Of a stretch of 64,000 bases of DNA, positions 58,395 to 64,000 are shown one piece after another. Position 1 is the stretch's first letter; every line of letters begins with the position of its first letter. The position numbers were made by a program, and so were the translations under genes. Origin of the DNA: Desulfovibrio legallii (GTDB lineage: Bacteria; Desulfobacterota; Desulfovibrionia; Desulfovibrionales; Desulfovibrionaceae); assembly GCF_900102485.1 (NCBI RefSeq), contig NZ_FNBX01000013.1:1-64000 (forward strand). Reading direction: 5' to 3'. The notes under the pieces were generated by a model. The model was not told the origin of the DNA, made no database searches, and saw only the letters and a list, made by a program, of their open reading frames with translations.

Positions 58395-59576
58395 ATGGCA
58401 CAATGCACAATCAAACCTGATATGGAGTTTGTCAGGGCGCTGGAAGAAGCGGGGGGCGAGTCCCTCAAGAAGTGCTACCAGTGCGCCACCTGTTCCGTGG
58501 CCTGCCCGCTTGCTCCGGCCAACGCGCCCTATCCGCGCAAGGAAATGGTCTGGGCCTCCTGGGGCCTTAAGGACAAGCTCCGCGCCGACGTGGACCTCTG
58601 GCTCTGCCACAACTGCGGCAACTGCGCGGACCTCTGCCCGCGCGGCGCGCGCCCGGCCGACCTCATGGGCGCGGCCCGCAACGTCATCTATAAGGAACTG
58701 ACCGAGCCCACGGCCGTGGGCAAGCTCATGAGCAAGCCCTCCGGCCTGCCTGTGCTCTTTGCCATCCCGGCCCTGCTCTGGCTGGTGGTCTGGTGGATCC
58801 GCGCCGGCTTCAACGGCGGCAACTGGTTCCCCCGCGCCGCCGATGGCCGCATTGTCTTCGGCCAGATCTTCTACGGTGATTACACCATTGACCCCATCTT
58901 CATGCTCACCTTCTTCGGCGCGGTGTTCATCCTGGCGCGCGGCGTCATGAAGCTCTGGGCCATGTTCAAGCCAGAGGGCAAGCTGGCCGTCATCGGCAAA
59001 ACCAAATGCTGGCCCCTGCACCTCTGGGATGTGCTCTGGGATGAAGTCATCACCCACCGCCGCTTTGACGACTGCGAAGCCGGGCCGGATACCGGCAAGG
59101 AGACCCCCAACCGTAAGTGGGGCCACTTCCTTCTGGTCTGGAGCTTCGTCATCCTGGTCTGCGTCACGGGCATCGTGGCCCTGGGCCACTGGGGCGGCAA
59201 GGTCATTCCCCTCATCAAGATCGAAACGCCCATGCCCCTCACCTTCCCGGTGAAGATCCTGGCCAACCTGGGCGCTATTCTGCTGCTCTGCGGCCTGGCC
59301 GTGCTCACAGTGCGGCGCGCGCGGCTTAACCCCAAATACCAGGCCTCCAGCTGGTACGACTGGTACCTTCTGGGCATCATCTGGCTGGTGGCCGTCACCG
59401 GCATCCTGTCCCAGTGCTTCCGCCTGGCCGACGCCGTGGCACCTGCCTTCCTGGTCTACTACCTGCACCTGGTATTCGTCTGGATGCTGTTCGCCTATCT
59501 GCCCTGGTCCAAGCTCGGCCACTTTGTTTATCGCACGGCGGCCCTGGTCTATGTGCGCATGTACGGCAGAAGCTAG
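58395..59576 (+). CDS. qmoC: Quinone-interacting oxidoreductase membrane subunit QmoC
   Basis: 393-residue fusion of an HdrC-like iron-sulfur domain and a cytochrome-b-like HdrE domain. Clusters are in KCYQCATCSVACPLAP and CHNCGNCADLCPRGA (residues 28-90). Six membrane helices follow from residue 125, with the histidines that bind haem b. It takes electrons from menaquinol. The start at 58395 has GGAGG at a good distance; an ATG nine bases upstream is too close to it. It follows qmoB and precedes qmoD. Confidence 0.95.
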   Translation: MAQCTIKPDMEFVRALEEAGGESLKKCYQCATCSVACPLAPANAPYPRKEMVWASWGLKDKLRADVDLWLCHNCGNCADLCPRGARPADLMGAARNVIYKELTEPTAVGKLMSKPSGLPVLFAIPALLWLVVWWIRAGFNGGNWFPRAADGRIVFGQIFYGDYTIDPIFMLTFFGAVFILARGVMKLWAMFKPEGKLAVIGKTKCWPLHLWDVLWDEVITHRRFDDCEAGPDTGKETPNRKWGHFLLVWSFVILVCVTGIVALGHWGGKVIPLIKIETPMPLTFPVKILANLGAILLLCGLAVLTVRRARLNPKYQASSWYDWYLLGIIWLVAVTGILSQCFRLADAVAPAFLVYYLHLVFVWMLFAYLPWSKLGHFVYRTAALVYVRMYGRS

Positions 59577-59671
59577 AAGGTAACGTTGTTGCGCGGCCCC
59601 GGTCCGCCGGGGCCGCCCTTGCGTACCCACGTTGTACAGAATAATTTTCGATCTCCGAGGAGGAGGCCGCC

Positions 59672-60394
59672 ATGTCCGATACATCCCGTAAAGTGTTTCC
59701 CGTGGAGTCCGTCCTGGCCCTGGTCGTGGGCAAGGAGGGCGTGGATATCAAAGAAATCGCCGGCTTCGTGACCGGCCGTTCCATTGAGTGTGATTGCTGC
59801 GCCAAGGCCGTGGGCCCCTTTGCCGCCGCCTGGCTGGCCCGCTGGTTCCCCAAATTTCTGGATCTGGACTGGGCCGAAGGCCAGTCCTGGGACGGCTTCG
59901 TGAGCGCCGGCCGCAGCCTGCTGGGCGACAATGTTTCCCTGACCTGCATGGATGGCCGCACCAAGGCCCTGGTGGATCAGGCCCTGGATACCCTGGCCGA
60001 TACCTACAAGAGCATGGCCGCCCAAACGGCCGCCGCCGCCGCCCTTGAAGAGCGCGTGCGCGCCCTGGAGCCCGCCGAGGCCCGCGCCGAAGCCCTCTCC
60101 AAAAAGGTGGACGAGCTGGAAGCCAAAATCAAAGCCATGAACACCGACATGGGCGGCCTGCGCCGCCAGACGGCTGAATTCCAGGGTAAAGTGGCCGTGA
60201 GCCACGATGAGCTCATGCAGACCATCAAAGACGCCATCAAAGACGGCCTCAAAGGCATGGTGGTGGGCGGCGCGGCAGCCGGCGCGGCTGGCGCGGCCGC
60301 CGAAGAAGCCGCCCCCGCCGCTGCGGAAGAAGCCGTGCCCGACGACTTCGGCTTCGGCGCTTCCGGTGCCAACAGCGACGGTTTCGGGTTCTGA
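59672..60394 (+). CDS. qmoD: QmoD-type accessory protein
   Basis: 240-residue soluble protein after qmoABC, in the position of qmoD of Desulfovibrio. The N-terminal half has IECDCCAKAVGPFAAAWLAR (a CxCC group) and a globular WFPKFLDLDWAEGQSW segment. Residues 105-185 are a coiled coil (LEERVRALEPAEARAEALSK). The C-terminus is Ala/Glu-rich and ends FGFGASGANSDGFGF. It was reported to be needed for Qmo function in D. vulgaris; the mechanism is unknown. CGAGGAGGAGG precedes the ATG, which lies 95 bp after qmoC. Confidence 0.82.
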   Translation: MSDTSRKVFPVESVLALVVGKEGVDIKEIAGFVTGRSIECDCCAKAVGPFAAAWLARWFPKFLDLDWAEGQSWDGFVSAGRSLLGDNVSLTCMDGRTKALVDQALDTLADTYKSMAAQTAAAAALEERVRALEPAEARAEALSKKVDELEAKIKAMNTDMGGLRRQTAEFQGKVAVSHDELMQTIKDAIKDGLKGMVVGGAAAGAAGAAAEEAAPAAAEEAVPDDFGFGASGANSDGFGF

Positions 60395-60405
60395 CGGGCA
60401 GAAGG

Positions 60406-60481
60406 TTTTTGTGGGGGGAAGGGAACTTTTGTTCACAAAAGTTCCCTTCCCCCCACGCCCCCATCCTTCAAAAAACTTTTT
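60406..60481. repeat. Hairpin repeat, copy R1
   Basis: Perfect 20-bp stem GTGGGGGGAAGGGAACTTTT with a 6-base loop (60411-60456), flanked by TTTTT on the left and CGCCCCCATCCTTCAAAAAA plus CTTTT on the right. Copy R2 at 62423-62498 is nearly identical. Confidence 0.85.
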
Positions 60482-60483
60482 CC

Positions 60484-60519
60484 GCTCAGGGCAGGCCTCA
60501 GGTCTGCCCTGAGCTTTTT
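60484..60519 (+). terminator. Terminator of the qmo operon
   Basis: GCTCAGGGCAG / CTGCCCTGAGC with a 9-base loop followed by TTTTT. It follows hairpin repeat R1. Confidence 0.88.
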
Positions 60520-60620
60520 ACTTTTTCGCAAATGCCGTCAGGGCGTCACGGCCCTGCCACGCGCGTCCCGCATGTTCTCCCCATGTACTGTGGCAACCAT
60601 TGCAGACAAGGAGGAGGAGC

Positions 60621-62402
60621 ATGCCCGGCACCGCAGAACTGTTATCCCCGGCACCGGGGGGCGCGCCCTTTGAGCCGCGCCGCGCCCGGCGGCTGCTGCG
60701 CGCCCTGGCGCGCCGTTTTACTGCCCTGGGCCGCCTGGAAAAGGCCGCCGAAGGGCTGCCCCGTTGCGGCGATGCGCCCGCCTTTGCCGCCGCCTGCCTC
60801 GCAGCCCTGGACGTGCGCGTTCAGCTGGAGCCCGGCGCGCTGGAGCGCATCCCCGCCCACGGCCCGCTGCTGCTGTACGCCAACCACCCCACGGGCGCGC
60901 TGGAAGGTTTGGTCATGGCCGCGCGCTGCGGACGCCAGCGCCCGGACCTGAAAATCCTGGCCGCCGCCAGCCTTGCCCGCCTGCCCCAGCTGGCCCCCCT
61001 GGCCCCGTTCCTGCTGCCCCTGGACCTTTCCCCAGGGGCAGCGGGCGCGGCCAATGCCGCCGTGCTGCACGCCGCCTTGCGGCATTTGCGCCAGGGCGGG
61101 GCCTTGGGCGTATTCCCGGCGGGCAAGGTGGCCCGCTGGGCGCCAGGCGTGGGCCTGCGCGAACAACCCTGGTCCCGCCTTCTGGGGCTGCTGGCCTCCT
61201 GCCCGGAAGCGCAGTGCCTTCCCCTGCACTTCACGGCCCGCGTCAGCCCCCTGTTCCTGGCCGCGGCCGGACTTGTGGAAGCCTGGGGCACGGCCCTCCT
61301 GCCCCATGCGCTGGAGCGCCAGCGCGGCAGCCTGGTCCGCCTTCGCGTGGGACGGCCGTACAAGGCCGGAGCTCTGCGCGACCTCCCGCCGGTCCAGCGC
61401 ACGCAATGTCTGCGCCTTGTGCAGGAAGCCCTCGCGCCCCGCGGCACCGCGGCCCGCCGTGCGGCCCCCAAATCCGCCCTGGCCGCGCCCGTGCCGCAGG
61501 AAGACTTCATGGCCGCCCTGGCTGCCTTGCCGCAGGGACGTCTTCTGGCCCGTGAAGAGCGCTACAGCGTTTATCTGCTCCACGGCGCGGAATCGCCCGC
61601 CCTGCTGGACGAACTGACCCTGCGCCGCGAAGAGACTTTCCGCGCCCTGGGCGAGGGCAGCGGCAAGGCCCGCGACAGGGACCGCTACGACGCAACCTAT
61701 GACCACCTCCTGCTGGTGGACGAAGAGCGCCAGGCGCTGGCGGGTGCCTACCGCGCCTGCCTGGTCCGCCCCGACGCAGCCCGCAGTTGCAACGCCAGAA
61801 ATCTCTACACGGCCTCGCTCTTCCGCTACGATCCGGAGTTTTTCCGCCAGTGCGGCAATGCCCTGGAGCTGGGCCGCGCCTTTGTCCGCGCGCCCTACCA
61901 GCGGGACTACGCGCCCCTGCTCCTGCTCTGGAAAGGCATCGGCCGGCTGGCCATGCGGAGCGGCGCGCGCACGCTCTTCGGGCCCGCCAGCATCGGCCTC
62001 GACTACAAGCCCCAAAGCGTGGACCTGCTTTGCAGCTACCTGCGCCTGCGCCACTGGCACCCCTTCCTGGCACCCCTGGTGCGCGGCCGCAGACCCCGCC
62101 GCCGCACAGCGCCCATCCCCTTTGCCCGTCAGATGGCCTACGCCGACGTCAATACCCTGGTCCGTCAGATGGAAAACGGCCGCAGCCTGCCCATCCTCTT
62201 CAAACATTATCTCCAGCTGGGTGGCCGCATCGCCGCCTTCCACCAGGATGCCGCCTTCGGCACCCTCGACGCGCTCCTGGTGGTGGACCTGCTCACCGCC
62301 CCGGAACGCCCCTTGCGCCGCTACCTCGGCGATGAGGGCCTCCAGCGCCTGCGCGACGGCCTCTGGCTTATGGACGTGCCCGCAGACGCCCGCGGCGCGT
62401 AA
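60621..62402 (+). CDS. Bifunctional ornithine-lipid synthase-like acyltransferase (OlsF type)
   Basis: 593-residue protein. Residues 60-270 form a PlsC/LPLAT-type O-acyltransferase with LLYANHPTGALEGL (NH-x4-E in place of the usual HX4D) and GALGVFPAGKVARW. Residues 310-560 resemble the OlsB-like acyl-ACP N-acyltransferase (GNAT fold), with LAREERYSVYLLHGAE and RYDATYDHLLLVDEERQAL. This order, O-acyl then N-acyl transferase, is that of OlsF, which makes ornithine lipids. AGGAGGAGG precedes ATG 60621. The substrate amino acid is inferred, not shown. Confidence 0.78.
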   Translation: MPGTAELLSPAPGGAPFEPRRARRLLRALARRFTALGRLEKAAEGLPRCGDAPAFAAACLAALDVRVQLEPGALERIPAHGPLLLYANHPTGALEGLVMAARCGRQRPDLKILAAASLARLPQLAPLAPFLLPLDLSPGAAGAANAAVLHAALRHLRQGGALGVFPAGKVARWAPGVGLREQPWSRLLGLLASCPEAQCLPLHFTARVSPLFLAAAGLVEAWGTALLPHALERQRGSLVRLRVGRPYKAGALRDLPPVQRTQCLRLVQEALAPRGTAARRAAPKSALAAPVPQEDFMAALAALPQGRLLAREERYSVYLLHGAESPALLDELTLRREETFRALGEGSGKARDRDRYDATYDHLLLVDEERQALAGAYRACLVRPDAARSCNARNLYTASLFRYDPEFFRQCGNALELGRAFVRAPYQRDYAPLLLLWKGIGRLAMRSGARTLFGPASIGLDYKPQSVDLLCSYLRLRHWHPFLAPLVRGRRPRRRTAPIPFARQMAYADVNTLVRQMENGRSLPILFKHYLQLGGRIAAFHQDAAFGTLDALLVVDLLTAPERPLRRYLGDEGLQRLRDGLWLMDVPADARGA

Positions 62403-62422
62403 GCGGGGGAGGAAAGAGGATA

Positions 62423-62498
62423 TTTTTGTGGGGGGAAGGGAACTTTTGTGAGCAAAAGTTCCCTTCCCCCCACGCCCCCCATCCTTCAAAAAACTTTT
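62423..62498. repeat. Hairpin repeat, copy R2
   Basis: Same 20-bp-stem hairpin as R1 (62428-62473), loop GTGAGC instead of GTTCAC, with the same flanks CCATCCTTCAAAAAACTTTT. It lies 20 bp after the olsF-like stop. Confidence 0.85.
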
Positions 62499-62544
62499 CT
62501 TCCCTCAGGGGGGACACAACAGGCGTGCCTTGCCGGGCAGGGCG

Positions 62545-62598
62545 TTTAGAGCAGATTACCTTTGAGAATATGCATTCTCAAAGGTAATCTGCTCTAAA
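62545..62598. repeat. Core-less palindromic copy E of the dispersed repeat
   Basis: A perfect 25-bp inverted repeat around a 4-base loop: left TTTAGAGCAGATTACCTTTG(AGAAT), right the exact complement. The arm equals the outer end of copies A-D (TTCTCAAAGGTAATCTGCTCT). It lies between the olsF-like gene and the argJ stop. Confidence 0.85.
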
Positions 62599-62631
62599 GG
62601 GTCCACCCCAACAAGAAGGAAAAACCTGGAG

Positions 62632-63819
62632 TTAGGAGCGGTAGTCTGAGTTGAGCGACACGTATTCGTGCCCAAGGTCCGAGGCCTGGAAGGCATAGGA
62701 GCCGGGGCCGTCGCCCAAAGAAATTTCCACGGGGATATCCTTGGCCTTGAGGCGTTCGGCCAGGATGTCCTCCTTGTCGTCATTGACGGGGCGGCCCTGC
62801 CGGAAGCGCTCCACGCCGCAGAGGGTCAGGCCCACCTGGGCGGGATCAAAGCTCGCGCCGCTGTAGCCCACGGCGGTGACAATGCGGCCCCAGTTGGCGT
62901 CGCCGCCGTAAATGGCGGTTTTGACCAGCTGGGAATGCCCCACGCTGCGGGCCACGCGGGCGGCGTCGGCATCGCTGGCCGCGCCGGTAACGGTGATGTG
63001 GATGACCTTGCTGGCCCCTTCGCCGTCCATGACCAGCATGTGGGAGACCGTGCCGAGAATGGCGGTAAGGGCTTCCTCCAGCCGGGCCAGGTCAGCGGGG
63101 GAGCGGACGGCCACGCCGGAGGCCCCGTTGGCCAGGCCCAGAATGGTGTCGTTGGTGGAGGTATCGCCGTCCACGCTCACGCGGTTGAAGGTCTGCTCCA
63201 CGGCGCGGTGGAACATGGCCTGCCAGGGCTCGCGCTGCACATCGGCGTCGGTAAGGGCCACGCAGAGCATGGTGGCCATGTTGGGGCAGATCATGCCCGC
63301 GCCTTTGGCCATGACGGTAAGGCGCACCACGCCGCCGTCCATCTGAAGCTCGCGGCTGGAAAATTTGGGGAAGGCGTCTGTGGTCATGAAGGCGCGGGTA
63401 AAGCCTTCGGCGTCGCGGCTGCCCAGGCTGCGGACCAGGGCGGGCACAGCCTCAAGCCAGAGGTCCATTTTGAGGTGCGCGCCCACCACGCCGGTGGAGA
63501 GGGGCAGGATGTCTTCAACCTTAAGGCCCGTGAGCCCGGCCACCATGGCCTGGGTGGCGCGGCAATTGGCCAGGCCTTCCTGGCCGGTGCAGGCGTTGGC
63601 CTGGCCGGAATTGGCCAGCACAGCCCGCGCCGTGCCGTAGCGGGCCAGAATTTCCTGGCAGACCAGCACGGGCGCGGCCTTGAAGGCGTTTTGCGTAAAC
63701 ATGCCCGCCAGCGCGGCCGGGCGATCGGACACAATAAGGCCCAGATCGTCGCGGTTGGGGGCTTTGAATCCGGCGGCCGCCGCGCCGGCCTTGAATCCCT
63801 TGGGCAGATCGTCCTGCAT
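62632..63819 (-). CDS. argJ: Bifunctional ornithine acetyltransferase/N-acetylglutamate synthase
   Basis: 395-residue arginine-pathway enzyme. The autocleavage and nucleophile site is NMATMLCVALTDA with T183 as the new N-terminal residue. Other conserved stretches are ANSGQANACTGQEGL, LPLSTGVVG, FNRVSVDGDTSTNDT and GGDANWGRI. Length and motifs are full. ATG 63819 gives the family start MQDDLPKGFKAGAAAAGF; a frame 51 codons longer upstream does not resemble ArgJ. The upstream region 63820-64000 holds a GC hairpin at about 63935-63966 and part of a repeat related to R1/R2. Confidence 0.94.
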   Translation of the reverse strand: MQDDLPKGFKAGAAAAGFKAPNRDDLGLIVSDRPAALAGMFTQNAFKAAPVLVCQEILARYGTARAVLANSGQANACTGQEGLANCRATQAMVAGLTGLKVEDILPLSTGVVGAHLKMDLWLEAVPALVRSLGSRDAEGFTRAFMTTDAFPKFSSRELQMDGGVVRLTVMAKGAGMICPNMATMLCVALTDADVQREPWQAMFHRAVEQTFNRVSVDGDTSTNDTILGLANGASGVAVRSPADLARLEEALTAILGTVSHMLVMDGEGASKVIHITVTGAASDADAARVARSVGHSQLVKTAIYGGDANWGRIVTAVGYSGASFDPAQVGLTLCGVERFRQGRPVNDDKEDILAERLKAKDIPVEISLGDGPGSYAFQASDLGHEYVSLNSDYRS

Positions 63820-64000
63820 GGCCGTCTCCTGTGCCTGGCGGCGCTGCAGCAGGGCAATCCGCCGCAGACGCGGCGTTCTCCGGATGCGGCCCCCAGGGGG
63901 AAGAAGCGTTTTTGAAAAGATGTGGATGGGGGCGGGGGACTGTTGCAGAAAGGCCCCCGCCCCATGAATCATAAGGAAACGCGCGCCGCTAGGCGGTGCG

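Noticed and set aside
55883..58468. An 861-codon open frame antisense to qmoB
   Set aside because: Same reason: qmoB is intact on the other strand and the antisense product has no recognisable feature.

Overview
The window is about 64 kb of high-GC DNA from a sulfate-reducing bacterium of the Desulfovibrio type (Desulfovibrionaceae). The evidence is the contiguous dissimilatory sulfate-reduction block aprBA-qmoABCD, a complete CO-induced (Coo) energy-converting hydrogenase operon, a rubredoxin/superoxide-reductase/flavodiiron oxygen-defence set, futalosine-type menaquinone genes and a Desulfovibrio-type trimeric porin. No species is assigned. There is no CRISPR array, no prophage, and only one insertion-sequence end, at the left edge.

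Layout. 1-1.3 kb: end of an IS256-family element, tRNA-Ala(GGC) and a gene-poor stretch with hairpins and a dispersed repeat. 1.3-3 kb: PII protein and ammonium transporter behind a sigma-54-type promoter. 3.5-5.5 kb: roo, rub and superoxide reductase. 5.7-14 kb: cooMKLXUH-hypA-cooF on the minus strand. 14.7-18 kb: ferredoxin-nitroreductase fusion and a divergent, extremely Ala/Pro-rich helical-repeat protein. 18.2-22.4 kb: menaquinone genes (ubiE/menG, mqnB, long-chain polyprenyl synthase) with a nucleotide-sugar dehydrogenase. 22.5-35.5 kb: purL, a polysaccharide deacetylase, tRNA-Val and tRNA-Asp, copper export (copA, copZ), a Csd4-like cell-shape carboxypeptidase, gpsA and asnS. 35.7-44.9 kb: an accessory locus with a Crp/Fnr regulator, an arylsulfotransferase-like protein, OsmC, a porin, an MFS transporter, a glutaredoxin-fusion protein, a dihydrolipoyl dehydrogenase and a stand-alone lipoyl-carrier protein. 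45-49.8 kb: flhF, flhG, fliA, a CheY-like regulator, fliL and two small genes. 49.9-51.6 kb: a chorismate-mutase-like/EPSP-synthase-like fusion. 52.1-60.4 kb: aprBA and qmoABCD. 60.6-64 kb: an OlsF-type bifunctional acyltransferase and argJ.

How the parts work together. AprBA reduces APS to sulfite with electrons that QmoABC takes from menaquinol; the menaquinone genes in the window would supply that quinone. The Coo complex couples ferredoxin and hydrogen to ion pumping. The Roo/Rub/SOR set removes oxygen and superoxide.

Most novel signals. (1) A 16-bp near-palindrome, GTTGC-N6-ACAAC-like, occurs upstream of three promoters at 36.6, 40.5 and 40.6 kb next to the Crp/Fnr gene and defines a candidate local regulon. 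(2) That regulon includes a lipoyl-carrier/dihydrolipoyl dehydrogenase/glutaredoxin operon with no glycine-cleavage partners. (3) A roughly 140-bp dispersed intergenic repeat is present in four full copies, plus a core-less palindromic derivative. (4) A chorismate-mutase/EPSP-synthase-like fusion has lost recognisable EPSP-synthase motifs.
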